From: an uncultured Eubacteriales bacterium
GTDB taxonomy: Bacteria; Bacillota; Clostridia; Oscillospirales; Acutalibacteraceae
Assembly (NCBI GenBank): GCA_900540235.1
Contig: UQEY01000007.1
Coordinates: 5,994 to 69,993 of the forward strand
Reading direction: 5' to 3'
Length of the DNA stretch: 64,000 bases
Shown here: in pieces, positions 42,755 to 52,316 of the stretch
Position numbering within the stretch: the first letter of the stretch is position 1
Layout of the letters: every line of letters starts with the position of its first letter
The notes under the pieces: generated by a model
Told to the model about the DNA's origin: nothing
Seen by the model: only the letters and a program-made list of their open reading frames with translations
Databases searched by the model: none
Made by a program: the position numbers and the translations under genes

Positions 42755-43678
42755 TCATCTAAGCACTATATTATCATCCAATCTACCGTCCTTATTCCAA
42801 TAAACCGAATTTGCTTTATAGTAAACATTATTTGACGAATCTTTATAAGTTGTCTTACCGTTATTTGATTCATTTTTAACAATCGAATTTGACTTATCGT
42901 AAACAAAATAGCCGTCTTTATCTACATAAGAATTTTCGCTGTCAAATACTTCTTTTGTCTTAAGATTGGTAAAATATCCTTTCAGTTCCTTTGAATCAAA
43001 CGAAAAAGAGTATTTGTCGCCATTCTTATCAAAATAAGGAACATTGTCATATGTATAGGCGTTGCCGAATCTGTCATAACTAAAGTTACTGCTGTTCATT
43101 TTATGGTTAATCGTTTTATCTTTATTAAATGTAGTTGTACTAACAGGATAATATATTTTAGAATCCGTATCAACACATTCATTTTCATTTTTCACAATAA
43201 TTGACATATCATCGTCATAACAAAGGTAGCCGTCGGTATCTAAATAACACAAATCGTCGTCATAATACTTATCAGTTGAATTAATATATAATTTATCGTA
43301 ACCTGACTTGTCAAAATCATATGTATATTTATTGCCTGTTTTGTCATAATAAACAACATTATATAATCCTTTATATGCGTTGCCGTTCATATCATAATAT
43401 GTATCCTGATTAGAACTTGAATCGTTAAATGTTAAAGAAATTATAACAGGAACGACAAGCACTATAAATAAATTAATTAAAATGTTTCTGACAGATTTGT
43501 TGTCTTTCTTGAACTTTACGCAACATATAATCGAAGTGATAATCGGAAAAGGAAAAGCTAAAAAAGAAAGAAAATTTTTTACCTTTTTATCACATTCAAT
43601 ATTTTTTGAAACAGTAACCATATTAATAAGCCTTGTGGCTATTATTATGATTGTTAAAATATAATTCATTGTTTTCAT
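42755..43678 (-). CDS. Membrane protein with tandem Tyr/Asp-rich repeats, unknown function
   Basis: A 307-residue protein. Residues 1-85 hold two to three membrane helices, as in small membrane-trafficking stubs. Residues about 95-300 contain two copies of a 65-70-residue unit that starts GNAY, passes through YYDKTGNKYTYDFD or YFDKNGDKYSFSFD, and ends with a DGYxxYD...IVKN segment. The repeat is rich in Tyr, Asp, Lys and Asn, suggesting surface display. No family is recognised. Single gene, no clear operon. Confidence 0.6.
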   Translation of the reverse strand: MKTMNYILTIIIIATRLINMVTVSKNIECDKKVKNFLSFLAFPFPIITSIICCVKFKKDNKSVRNILINLFIVLVVPVIISLTFNDSSSNQDTYYDMNGNAYKGLYNVVYYDKTGNKYTYDFDKSGYDKLYINSTDKYYDDDLCYLDTDGYLCYDDDMSIIVKNENECVDTDSKIYYPVSTTTFNKDKTINHKMNSSNFSYDRFGNAYTYDNVPYFDKNGDKYSFSFDSKELKGYFTNLKTKEVFDSENSYVDKDGYFVYDKSNSIVKNESNNGKTTYKDSSNNVYYKANSVYWNKDGRLDDNIVLR

Positions 43679-43802
43679 TTCCCTTTAATGTTTAATTAAT
43701 AACAACAATTATGTATAAACTGATTAAAAAAATCAGAAAGAATACAAAAAAGTATAATTTTAATGTAAAATTGCATATTATAATTGTATTTCAGTAAATT
43801 AT

Positions 43803-44936
43803 TTATTGCATAAAAAGTTTGATTACCTTACCGTCCAAAACATCAGGAACGCTGATAGATTGAGGGCAGTGGTTTTTACATTTATTGCACCAAGCGCACT
43901 CAGTCGGTTTAACTTGAAAGCTATTATACTGCTTTCTGCCGTCTTTAATGTCTATATTACCCGATACAACATTATTATAAAGAGAGAAGAAAGAACTTAT
44001 TTTTATACCCTTTGGGCATGGCTGACAATAGTCACAACCTGTACATCCGATGACTTCGCTCTTATTCATTATTGAAGCCGCTTTTTCGCAAATTGAATAT
44101 TCTTTATCTGTAAAAGGTTCAAAATCAGTAAGTGACGACAGATTATCAAGCATTTGTTCTTCGCTGTTCATCCCGCTTAAAATTGCAAATATATTTTTAT
44201 GGCTCGCAACAAATCGCATTGCCCAGGAAGCAGTACTTTTATTTGGCTGTTCGGCTTTGAACATATTATCGATTTCATCATCAACCATTGCAAGCTTACC
44301 GCCACGAACAGGCTCCATAACTATAGTTGGAATACCTGCATCTTCAAGTATTTTGTACTGGGTTTTTGCATTCTGATTTTCCCAGTCAAGGTAATTCATT
44401 TGTATTTGAGCAAAGTCCCAATGATGCGCAGAAACAATTTGCCTTAAATCATCAACAGTACCGTGAAACGAAAAACCGATATATTTAATTTTTCCTTCTT
44501 TTTGCTTTTGAGTGATAAAATCATATGCGCCGAATTTTTCACACCTTTCAAAACTTTCCTTATCAAGTGAATGAAGAAGGTAAAAATCAAAATATTCCAT
44601 ACCTGTGCGTTCAAGCTGATTATCAAAAACTTTTTGCATATCTTCTTTTGTGTCACACATCCAAATAGGAAGCTTATCAGCAAGAAAATATGTATCCCTC
44701 GGATATTTTTTTAGCGCAGCGCCTATAAAATTTTCGCTTTTGCCGCAATGATACATATAGGCTGTATCAAAATAGTTAACTCCGTTTTGATATGCTAAGT
44801 CAACAAGCTTTTGTGCGCTTTCATAATCGATATCGGGGTTTGATTCCCTCTTTTGACTTGTAATGCACGGCAAGCGCATTGTACCAAGACCGAGCAAAGA
44901 CACTTTTTTATCTTTAAAATTTCTTTTATCAACCAT
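43803..44936 (-). CDS. Aldo/keto reductase with C-terminal 4Fe-4S ferredoxin domain
   Basis: A 377-residue predicted oxidoreductase. The barrel (1-270) carries LGLGTMRLP, the catalytic Asp/Tyr in FDTAYMYHCG and a GFSFHGT segment. The C terminus adds two iron-sulfur motifs, CTGCDYCQPCPKGI and CAWCNKCKNHCP. This fusion is common in Clostridia; the substrate is unknown. It lies downstream of cysS but is separated by a terminator. Confidence 0.85.
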   Translation of the reverse strand: MVDKRNFKDKKVSLLGLGTMRLPCITSQKRESNPDIDYESAQKLVDLAYQNGVNYFDTAYMYHCGKSENFIGAALKKYPRDTYFLADKLPIWMCDTKEDMQKVFDNQLERTGMEYFDFYLLHSLDKESFERCEKFGAYDFITQKQKEGKIKYIGFSFHGTVDDLRQIVSAHHWDFAQIQMNYLDWENQNAKTQYKILEDAGIPTIVMEPVRGGKLAMVDDEIDNMFKAEQPNKSTASWAMRFVASHKNIFAILSGMNSEEQMLDNLSSLTDFEPFTDKEYSICEKAASIMNKSEVIGCTGCDYCQPCPKGIKISSFFSLYNNVVSGNIDIKDGRKQYNSFQVKPTECAWCNKCKNHCPQSISVPDVLDGKVIKLFMQ

Positions 44937-44951
44937 AATATATTACTCCTT

Positions 44952-44984
44952 AAAAAGAGCAGGAAAACTAAAAGTCTCCTGCCC
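44952..44984 (-). terminator. Terminator after cysS
   Basis: On the reverse strand GCAGGA and TCCTGC pair (with an inner AGACTTTTAGTTT), followed by CTCTTTTT. Confidence 0.75.
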
Positions 44985-44993
44985 TTATATCAA

Positions 44994-46385
44994 TTATTCT
45001 TTAGTCCAAGTAACGCCCTGCGGAGTATCTTTCAAAATAATACCTTTAGCTTTAAGTTCATCACGAATAGCGTCGGCAGTTGCCCAGTCTTTGTTTGCTC
45101 TTGCTTCTTGGCGTTTTTCAATAAGTGCTTCAATATCGGCATCTACATCGTTACTCTTTCTGTTGTAAAGAAGTCCTAAAACATCGCAAAGCTCATCAAA
45201 TACTTTAGCTGCAGTTTCACAAACATTCTTTGAAACATCTTTATCAAGAATTGAAGTGTTAATATCCTTAACAAGGTCAAAAACAGCGGCAACGCCGTCG
45301 GCGGTATTAAGGTCATCATCCATAGCCTTTATAAACTGCTCTCTGTGGCTGTTAAGCTTGTCGATAAGTTCGGTATCGTCCGGTATATCCTTAGCATTTT
45401 TAAGAGCAAAATCAAGGCTGTCACGGCAAGTATAAAGTCTTTCAAGAGCGCTCTTGCACTGCTCGATAATTTCAAGGCTGTAGTTGATAGGTGAACGATA
45501 ATGAGAAGAAATAAGGAAATATCTGATTACTTCATAACCATAAACATTAGCAATTTCTCTGACTGTTTTGAAATTACCGAGTGATTTACTCATTTTAACA
45601 TTGTCAACATTGATATAGCCGTTGTGCATCCAATATTTTGAGAATGTACAACCGTTAGCACATTCACTTTGAGCAATTTCGTTTTCGTGGTGAGGGAAAA
45701 TAAGGTCCTGACCGCCGCAATGAATATCGATAGTATCACCCAAAAATCTCTTATTCATTGCAGAACATTCAATATGCCAACCCGGTCTGCCCTTACCCCA
45801 AGGCGACTCCCAATACGGTTCGCCCTCTTTTGCTGCTTTCCAAAGAGCAAAATCAAGTGGGTTTTCTTTCTTTTCGCCGATTGCAATTCTTGCACCCGAC
45901 TGCAAATCTTCAATAGGCTGATGACTGAGTTTGCCGTATTCCTTAAACTTCAAAGTTCTGAAATAAACATCGCCGTCAACAGCGTAAGCATATCCTTTTT
46001 CTTCAAGAGTTTTGATAATATTGATAATTTCATCAATATTTTCTGTAGCCTTTGGGTGAACTGTAGCTTTTTTAAAGTTTAAACCATTAGCATCGGTCCA
46101 AAATTCATCAATGTACTTTTTAGAAACTTCCTCAAAGGTAATACCTTCTTCATTTGCACGCTTGATAATTTTATCATCAACATCAGTAAAGTTTTGAACG
46201 AATTTTACATTATATCCTCTGTATTCAAGATATCTTCTAAGCACATCAAAAACACAAAGAGGTCTTGCGTTACCGATATGGATATAGTTATATACGGTAG
46301 GACCGCAAGCATAAATTTTAACTTCGTTAGGGTCATTTGGTACAAATTCTTCTTTTTGACGGGTCATTGTATTAAAAATCTTCAT
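44994..46385 (-). CDS. cysS: Cysteinyl-tRNA synthetase
   Basis: Charges tRNA-Cys. The 463-residue class Ia enzyme has the HIGH-type motif YNYIHIGNARP near residue 35 and KMSKSLGN near 266, plus zinc ligands (CGPTVY, C in ECSAMN, H in HHENE). Overlaps the cysE stop by 4 bp, and both are under a T-box leader that senses uncharged tRNA-Cys. Confidence 0.97.
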   Translation of the reverse strand: MKIFNTMTRQKEEFVPNDPNEVKIYACGPTVYNYIHIGNARPLCVFDVLRRYLEYRGYNVKFVQNFTDVDDKIIKRANEEGITFEEVSKKYIDEFWTDANGLNFKKATVHPKATENIDEIINIIKTLEEKGYAYAVDGDVYFRTLKFKEYGKLSHQPIEDLQSGARIAIGEKKENPLDFALWKAAKEGEPYWESPWGKGRPGWHIECSAMNKRFLGDTIDIHCGGQDLIFPHHENEIAQSECANGCTFSKYWMHNGYINVDNVKMSKSLGNFKTVREIANVYGYEVIRYFLISSHYRSPINYSLEIIEQCKSALERLYTCRDSLDFALKNAKDIPDDTELIDKLNSHREQFIKAMDDDLNTADGVAAVFDLVKDINTSILDKDVSKNVCETAAKVFDELCDVLGLLYNRKSNDVDADIEALIEKRQEARANKDWATADAIRDELKAKGIILKDTPQGVTWTKE

Positions 46386-47026
46386 TTGTTTAATTGCTCC
46401 TTTAATTTATTAATTTCTTCTTTAAGGCTTTTAATTTCAGCCTGATTTTCTTTAATAAGATTCATAAGCGGGTCGGGAATGTTTATTTGGTCAAGGTCGT
46501 CAACCCTTTCACCGTCAATTCTCACTACCTCACCCGGTACACCGACAACAGTACAATTAGGTTCAACATCCTTAACAACAACTGCGCCAGCGGCAACCTT
46601 TGCATTCCTGCCGATTGTTATAGGACCGAGCACTTTTGCGCCCGATCCAATCATAACACCGTTTTCAATAGTCGGATGGCGCTTGCCTATATCCTTACCG
46701 GTACCGCCAAGAGTTACGCCTTGATAAATCATAACATCATCGCCGATTTCAGTCGTTTCGCCGATAACAATACCATTACCGTGGTCAATGCAAACTCTTC
46801 TGCCTATAGTAGCGCCCGGATGAATTTCAATCCCCGTTTTATGCGCCGACCTTTGACTGATATATCGTGCGATAAAAGGCATATTATGGTTTAAAAACCA
46901 CTTGGCTTTTTTATGACTTTGAAGAGCCTTGAAGCCCGGATAAAGAAGTACAATTTCAATCGGACTTCTTGCAGCAGGGTCGTGCTCCATAAAGCTTTTA
47001 ACATCTTCTTTAAATGAGTTAAACAT
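46382..47026 (-). CDS. cysE: Serine O-acetyltransferase
   Basis: First enzyme of cysteine synthesis, making O-acetylserine. The 214-residue protein has an N-terminal helical domain, left-handed beta-helix hexapeptide repeats (IHPGATIG, IGETTEIGDDVMIYQGVTLGG is the central run, residues about 68-110) and an unusual C-terminal coiled coil (LIKENQAEIKSLKEEINKLK). Shared with cysS in one T-box-controlled operon. Confidence 0.95.
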   Translation of the reverse strand: MFNSFKEDVKSFMEHDPAARSPIEIVLLYPGFKALQSHKKAKWFLNHNMPFIARYISQRSAHKTGIEIHPGATIGRRVCIDHGNGIVIGETTEIGDDVMIYQGVTLGGTGKDIGKRHPTIENGVMIGSGAKVLGPITIGRNAKVAAGAVVVKDVEPNCTVVGVPGEVVRIDGERVDDLDQINIPDPLMNLIKENQAEIKSLKEEINKLKEQLNK

Positions 47027-47053
47027 ATATTATAAATCTCCCTTATTATATAA

Positions 47054-47290
47054 AACAAAATGCCCCTGTCATATGACAGAGGCAATAAATTACTGCGGTT
47101 CCACTCTTGTTTATACTTTACTGCTAAAATACAGCTATGCCTATAACGGAGCAACACGGCTCAAAATACTACTTTCCTTTGAGCAACTCAGCAGTGCATT
47201 TGGGCAGGTTATTTATAAAGTCTCACAGCAAAACGACCTTTTCTCTGAATAAATAATTATCTGCTTACTTCTCTGCGTCACAGTTTTTAA
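47054..47290 (-). promoter_or_regulatory. T-box riboswitch controlling cysE-cysS (tRNA-Cys)
   Basis: On the reverse strand the T-box core AGTGGAACCGC is present (TGGAACCGC at 47096-47104), followed by a terminator hairpin TGCCtCTGTC-ATAT-GACAGgGGCA with a T run (47054-47085). Upstream sequence forms a long Stem I region. A UGC (Cys) codon at 47197-47199 in AAATGCA context is the likely specifier. Uncharged tRNA-Cys should favour antitermination. Confidence 0.88.
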
Positions 47291-47344
47291 TATTAAACAA
47301 TATGTCTACTACTATTATATATATTTTTTCAAAATTTGCAACAA

Positions 47345-47911
47345 TTATTTTGTTTTTATTAAATACCAACCGTCTTTTGCGTAAATAATGCCGCTTAAAA
47401 CAGCAACAACGGTTACTGCCCAAAACGCAATAGCGCAATAAATATTAAGCCAAGGGGTAGTCATAGTGATATCGGCACTTCCCTCACCTATAGCAAGAAG
47501 AAGGAAAGTCATACCTGTAGTTGACATTTGAAGGAATGTCTTACACTTGCCAAAACCGTTGGCGGCAATAACCTCACCGTTAGCGGCGGCAAGCATTCTT
47601 ATACCGGCAACAAGGAATTCCCTTGCAAGCATAAGAAGAATACAAAGTTCTGTATGCCAGCCCATATTAATAAATACTAAATAAGCGGCAAAAACAAGCG
47701 TTTTATCAGAAAGCGGGTCCATTACCTTGCCAAAATCGGTAACAAGTCCCCTTTTCCTTGCAATAATGCCGTCTGCCTTATCACTCATACAAGCTACAAA
47801 ATATACAAGAAGTGCGCCAACCCAATGATATTTGAAATCAATAAGTGAAAACGCCATTAAAAAAGGTATACAGCAAAAACGAAATACAGTTATTTTATTT
47901 GGTAAGTTCAT
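47345..47911 (-). CDS. pgsA: CDP-diacylglycerol-glycerol-3-phosphate 3-phosphatidyltransferase
   Basis: Makes phosphatidylglycerophosphate. The 188-residue membrane protein has NLPNKITVFR at the start and the CDP-alcohol phosphotransferase motif running from SDKADGIIARKRG to DFGKVMDPLSDK (about 42-70). The usual first Asp pair appears as SDKADG. Overlaps rimO by 4 bp. Confidence 0.92.
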   Translation of the reverse strand: MNLPNKITVFRFCCIPFLMAFSLIDFKYHWVGALLVYFVACMSDKADGIIARKRGLVTDFGKVMDPLSDKTLVFAAYLVFINMGWHTELCILLMLAREFLVAGIRMLAAANGEVIAANGFGKCKTFLQMSTTGMTFLLLAIGEGSADITMTTPWLNIYCAIAFWAVTVVAVLSGIIYAKDGWYLIKTK

Positions 47912-49227
47912 ACTATTTCTCCAATCAAATCATAGCCGTCACAGCCTGTAATTGTAACATTGACAAAGTCGCCGATATTAAGCTTTTCATCACTTTCAAA
48001 CATAATACCGCTGTCAATTTCAGGAGAGTCAAAATAAGCTCTGCCGTTATATTTTCCGTTTTCAAAAGAATCAACAATTACTTTATATGTATTACCAACA
48101 CGCTTTGAATTGAGTTCTTCCGTAATCGAATATTGAATATCCATAAGAATGTCGGCACGCCTTTGCTTAACATCCTCGTCAATTTGGTTATCATATTCGC
48201 AAGCCGGAGTATCCTCCTCGGGTGAATATGTGAAACAACCCATTTTATCAAACTTAATGTCCTTAACAAACTTGCAAAGTTCTTCAAAATTTTCTTCACT
48301 TTCACCCGGAAAACCAACCATAAATGTAGTTCTCAGTGAAAGATTTTTAATCTTATTTTTCATAGTTGTTAAAAGAGCTTTAAGTTCATCGTAAGAGCCT
48401 GTTCTGTGCATTGATTTAAGAATATCTTTATTGCAGTGCTGAAGCGGAATATCAATGTACGGACAAATCTTTTCTTCATTTGCAATTACATCAATAAGAT
48501 CGTCGGTAACTCTGTCAGGATAGCAATAGTAAAGCCTTATCCATTCAATACCGTCAATTTTAACAAGTTCTTTAAGAAGTGATGCAAGCTTGTATTCGCC
48601 ATAAAGTTTTAAACCGTATTTCGTAGTATCCTGAGCAATAATGATAAGTTCTTTAATACCTTTATCGGCAAGAGTTTGTGCCTCTTTAATAATATTCTCC
48701 ATCGGTCGCTCAATATAGCCGCCACGGATAAGCGGAATAGCACAATAAGAGCACCTGTTATCGCAGCCGTCACTAATTTTTAAATAAGCCCAATGCTTAG
48801 GCGTAGAGAGCATTCTGTCACCCTCAAGCAAAAGATACTTCTTGTCAGGGTAAAAACTTGTACGAACACCCAAGAGAGCCTTGTGACAAACTTTTACTAT
48901 ATCATTATCGGCGCCGATACCGATTACCGAATCAACCTCCGGTATCTCTTTTATAATTTCATCCTGATATCTTTCGGCAAGGCAACCTGTAACTACAATA
49001 GCACTGATTATCCCTGCTTTTTTATATTCGGCAACTTCAAGTATAGTTTCGATAGCCTCACGCTTAGCGTCTTCAATAAAACCGCAGGTGTTAATTATCA
49101 TAACATCGCTGTCTTCAATACTTTGCGCAATTTGAAAACCGCTTTTATTCAATTTTTCAAGCATTACTTCACCGTCAACCTGATTTTTAGGGCAACCAAG
49201 TGAAATCATACCTACTTTATTCGTCAT
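47908..49227 (-). CDS. rimO: Ribosomal protein S12 methylthiotransferase RimO
   Basis: Radical-SAM enzyme that methylthiolates Asp of ribosomal protein S12. The 439-residue protein begins VGMISLGCPKNQVDGE, has INTCGFI and TGCLAERY cluster cysteines, the radical-SAM CDNRCSYC near residue 152, and a TRAM domain at the end. It is part of recA-recX-rimO-pgsA, with short overlaps between neighbours. Confidence 0.95.
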   Translation of the reverse strand: MTNKVGMISLGCPKNQVDGEVMLEKLNKSGFQIAQSIEDSDVMIINTCGFIEDAKREAIETILEVAEYKKAGIISAIVVTGCLAERYQDEIIKEIPEVDSVIGIGADNDIVKVCHKALLGVRTSFYPDKKYLLLEGDRMLSTPKHWAYLKISDGCDNRCSYCAIPLIRGGYIERPMENIIKEAQTLADKGIKELIIIAQDTTKYGLKLYGEYKLASLLKELVKIDGIEWIRLYYCYPDRVTDDLIDVIANEEKICPYIDIPLQHCNKDILKSMHRTGSYDELKALLTTMKNKIKNLSLRTTFMVGFPGESEENFEELCKFVKDIKFDKMGCFTYSPEEDTPACEYDNQIDEDVKQRRADILMDIQYSITEELNSKRVGNTYKVIVDSFENGKYNGRAYFDSPEIDSGIMFESDEKLNIGDFVNVTITGCDGYDLIGEIV

Positions 49228-49825
49228 AATTTTCTATCCTATAAAATGCTGATTTAATATCAGAGTAGTAAAAACCTTTTCTTTGAAGTGCGGCTATTAC
49301 TTTTTCCTTGCCGTTTTCCTTTTCAAGCTTAGTTGCATATTTACCATTTATAAGCTCAACTATTGTTGAAACACTGTCAATATCGTACTCACTGAGCTTT
49401 TCATCAACTATTTCACGGTTAATGCCACGCTTAAAACATTCCTGCTTAACATTTGAAACAGAAAACTTTTTAACTTCAAAAAGGTATTCAATAAGCCTTT
49501 CGCAGTATTTTTCATCATCAAGATAACCTGCTTCAATATAACGCTCAATAGCTTTTTGAGCGCTCGCTTCGTCAACAGTCCTTAATAATTTCGTTTTAAG
49601 TTCTTTAACCGAATGGTCACGGCGAGATAAAAAATCTGCACATTTATTTAATGCTTTTTTATAATTTATTTTAACGAGCAAATCTTGCCACTCTTCTTCG
49701 CTGATGTCTGTTGAGTCGGATATATAATTATCGAGCCAACAGTTTTCATCTGTAGTGGCAGTATATTCACCGTCAAGAAAAAGATGAATTTTATTCCCTC
49801 TGCCCTTTTGATGAGTTAAAATCAT
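49217..49825 (-). CDS. recX: Regulatory protein RecX
   Basis: A 202-residue RecA modulator of three-helix repeats: AL.KCADFLSRRDHSVKEL (repeat 1), AIERYIEAGYLDDEKYCERLIEYL (broken family core, residues about 95-118) and a C-terminal third repeat with RKGFYYSDIKSAF. It inhibits RecA filament growth. It starts at the base where recA ends, so expression is coupled. Confidence 0.9.
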   Translation of the reverse strand: MILTHQKGRGNKIHLFLDGEYTATTDENCWLDNYISDSTDISEEEWQDLLVKINYKKALNKCADFLSRRDHSVKELKTKLLRTVDEASAQKAIERYIEAGYLDDEKYCERLIEYLFEVKKFSVSNVKQECFKRGINREIVDEKLSEYDIDSVSTIVELINGKYATKLEKENGKEKVIAALQRKGFYYSDIKSAFYRIENYDE

Positions 49826-50961
49826 TAGTCCTCATCATCCTCAACAGCAATATCAAGCTTTGCTCTTGCCTGCTCACGGGTAATTTTTTTCTTTGATTCA
49901 GCTTCATCATCGGTAACAGCCATAGGTGCAGCCTTTGGTTGATATTTTTGAGTAGCCTTTTCCTGTTCCTCAGCCATTCTTTCTTTAATCTTTTGTTCAA
50001 GTTCAGCTGCAAGTTCAGGCTCGTTCTTAATGATTTCCTTAACATTATCTCTACCTTGACCAAGCCTACGGTCACCGTAAGAGAACCAAGAACCGCCCTT
50101 ATGTACAATATCATATTCAACTGCCATATCAAGAATTTCGCCCTGCTTGCTGATACCTGTACCGTACATAATATCAAATTCGGCAGATTTGAACGGAGGA
50201 GCAACTTTATTTTTTACAATCTTCGCTCTTGTGCGAGAACCGATAAATTCACTGCCTGATGCTTTAAGCTGCTCAATCTTTCTTACATCAATGCGCATTG
50301 AAGCGTAGAATTTAAGTGCACGACCACCGGTTGTAACTTCAGGGTTGCCGTACATAACGCCGATTTTTTCACGAAGCTGGTTAATAAAGATAACAATACA
50401 ATTTGTTTTATTAATAGTACCGGCAAGCTTACGAAGCGCCTGCGACATAAGTCTTGCGTGCTGACCTACATGACTGTCACCCATATCGCCTTCAATTTCG
50501 CTCTTAGGAACGAGGGCTGCAACTGAGTCAACAACAACAATGTCAATAGCACCGCTGCTTACAAGTTGTTCTGTAATTTCAAGCGCTTGCTCACCATAGT
50601 CAGGCTGTGACACGATAAGCGAATCAACATCAACGCCGAGGTTAGCCGCATAAATCGGGTCAAGCGCATGCTCGGCATCAACAAACGCTGCGTCACCGCC
50701 AAGCTTTTGCGCTTCGGCAATACAGTGAAGTGCAAGAGTTGTTTTACCGCTTGATTCAGGACCGTAAATTTCAATAATTCTTCCTCTCGGAAGTCCGCCG
50801 ATACCTGTAGCAATATCAAGTGAAAGAGAGCCTGTAGGAATTGCATCAACCTTTAAGCTTGAATTTTCACCAAGGCGCATTACTGCACCGGCGCCGAATT
50901 TCTTTTCTATATTTTTCATTGCAGCTTCTAAAGCCGCTTTCTTTTTATCATCTGCTGCCAT
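49825..50961 (-). CDS. recA: Recombinase RecA
   Basis: Central strand-exchange ATPase. The 378-residue protein has Walker A GPESSGKTT near residue 69, VDAEHALDP, VVDSVAALVPK and LKFYASMRIDVR, then an acidic/basic tail ending DEDDED-like (VEDDED). RBS AAGGAGG precedes the ATG. Confidence 0.98.
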   Translation of the reverse strand: MAADDKKKAALEAAMKNIEKKFGAGAVMRLGENSSLKVDAIPTGSLSLDIATGIGGLPRGRIIEIYGPESSGKTTLALHCIAEAQKLGGDAAFVDAEHALDPIYAANLGVDVDSLIVSQPDYGEQALEITEQLVSSGAIDIVVVDSVAALVPKSEIEGDMGDSHVGQHARLMSQALRKLAGTINKTNCIVIFINQLREKIGVMYGNPEVTTGGRALKFYASMRIDVRKIEQLKASGSEFIGSRTRAKIVKNKVAPPFKSAEFDIMYGTGISKQGEILDMAVEYDIVHKGGSWFSYGDRRLGQGRDNVKEIIKNEPELAAELEQKIKERMAEEQEKATQKYQPKAAPMAVTDDEAESKKKITREQARAKLDIAVEDDED

Positions 50962-50990
50962 TAATATGCCTCCTTACATAATTCCCTACT

Positions 50991-51019
50991 ATTATACTAA
51001 ATTAGCTATTTAAAATCAA
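50991..51019 (-). promoter_or_regulatory. recA promoter
   Basis: On the reverse strand TTGATT and perfect TATAAT with a 17-bp spacer. No palindromic GAAC...GTTC LexA box is seen over it. Confidence 0.65.
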
Positions 51020-51076
51020 TAGTTAATAAAAAATATGCAAATATTTGTTCTAAATTAAAAAAATATAAAAAAATGC

Positions 51077-51105
51077 TTGCAATTTGGTATCATTTGTGAT
51101 AATAT
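51077..51105 (+). promoter_or_regulatory. Putative rpmB promoter
   Basis: TTGCAA (51077-51082), 17 bp, TAATAT (51100-51105), 36 bp before the rpmB start. Confidence 0.5.
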
Positions 51106-51140
51106 ACCTATGTTCTAAATTGACAAGGAGGTGTTCGCAA

Positions 51141-51326
51141 ATGGCAAAATGTGAATACTGCGGAAAAGACGTATCTTTCGGCATCAAGGTTTCTCACTCA
51201 CACAGAAGATCAAACAGAACCTGGAAACCAAACATTAAAAAAGTAAAGGCTATTGTTAACGGCTCTCCTAAAAGAGTTAATGTTTGCACAAGATGTCTTC
51301 GCTCAGGTAAAGTTGAAAGAGCTTAA
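51141..51326 (+). CDS. rpmB: 50S ribosomal protein L28
   Basis: A 61-residue protein starting MAKCEYCGKDVSFGIKVSHS, the L28 signature, with two CxxC pairs (CEYC, CTRC) for zinc, KRVNVCTRCLRSGKV at the end. ATG 51141 follows AAGGAGGTG; longer in-frame starts fall in the promoter. Confidence 0.97.
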   Translation: MAKCEYCGKDVSFGIKVSHSHRRSNRTWKPNIKKVKAIVNGSPKRVNVCTRCLRSGKVERA

Positions 51327-51337
51327 TTGTTTCGCAT

Positions 51338-51372
51338 AAAAAGCACCGATTTATTTCGGTGCTTCTTTTATT
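51338..51372 (+). terminator. Terminator after rpmB
   Basis: AAGCACCGA-TTTATT-TCGGTGCTT followed by a T-rich tail. A second hairpin with a T tail, AGTCGGG-TTTT-CCCGACT, follows at 51387-51411. Confidence 0.88.
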
Positions 51373-51488
51373 TTTTACAAAAAATCACAGTCGGGTTTTC
51401 CCGACTTTTTTATTTTATCCCCCTATGGGGCTTGGAAGTAAAGTTGCTATAATATATAATGTTTTTAATTTATAATAGGAGATTATTA

Positions 51489-52316
51489 ATGGATATAGTA
51501 AATGCGCAAAGCATAAACCATTCATATATAATTAATCAGGAAGAAATTAAAACGCTTAAAAATATTTCTTTTAATATTAATAAAGGTGAGTTTGCAGCGA
51601 TTGTAGGCAAAAACGGCTGTGGTAAAAGCACTCTTGCAAAACATCTTAATGTACTTATACCGCTTCAAAGCGGAGTACTGACCGTTGCAAGCCTTGATTG
51701 TAATAATAAAAAAAATGTGTACAAAATAAGAAATAAATGCACAATGGTTTTTCAAAATCCTGACAGTCAGTTTGTTTCAAGCGTTGTTAAAGAAGACATT
51801 GAATTTTCGCTTAAAAACTATAATATTAAACAGGATAAAAACACCGTTAGTGAAATATTAGATTCAGTCGGTTTAAAAGGTTTTGAAAACAGAGACATAT
51901 TCACTCTTTCCGGCGGACAGAAACAAAGGCTTGCACTTGCCGAAGTATTATCGGTTAAGCCCGATATAATCATTCTTGATGAAGCAACAACAATGCTTTC
52001 GCCAAAAAGCAGAAAATCTGTTATCGATACAGTCAAAAAAATTCATAATAAAACAGACATAACGATTATTATGATTACGCAATATGCAGAGGAAGCTGTT
52101 AATTCAGACAGAGTAATAGTTATGAACGACGGTAAAATCATTGCAGATGATAAGCCTGAAAAAATTTATTCAAACATTGAACTTGTTGAAAAAGCCGGAA
52201 TAGGTTTGCCATATTGCATGAAAATTTTTAATGATTTAAAAAGAAAAGGAATTGAGCTTGCAGATTGCCCGCTTAATAACGAAAGGCTGGTGGAACTGTT
52301 ATGCCGATTGAAATAA
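51489..52316 (+). CDS. ecfA1: ECF transporter ATPase EcfA1
   Basis: A 275-residue ABC ATPase with Walker A GKNGCGKST (about 37), Q-loop VFQNPDSQF, signature LSGGQKQR, and Walker B IIILDEA. The DPDSQ/NPDSQ Q-helix is typical of EcfA. ATG 51489 follows TAGGAGA. First gene of ecfA1-ecfA2-ecfT-S component-methyltransferase, all overlapping or within 2 bp. Confidence 0.92.
   Translation: MDIVNAQSINHSYIINQEEIKTLKNISFNINKGEFAAIVGKNGCGKSTLAKHLNVLIPLQSGVLTVASLDCNNKKNVYKIRNKCTMVFQNPDSQFVSSVVKEDIEFSLKNYNIKQDKNTVSEILDSVGLKGFENRDIFTLSGGQKQRLALAEVLSVKPDIIILDEATTMLSPKSRKSVIDTVKKIHNKTDITIIMITQYAEEAVNSDRVIVMNDGKIIADDKPEKIYSNIELVEKAGIGLPYCMKIFNDLKRKGIELADCPLNNERLVELLCRLK

Noticed and set aside
50962..51080. 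LexA/SOS box upstream of recA
   Set aside because: A GAACAAATATTTG half-match exists but there is no full palindrome over the promoter.
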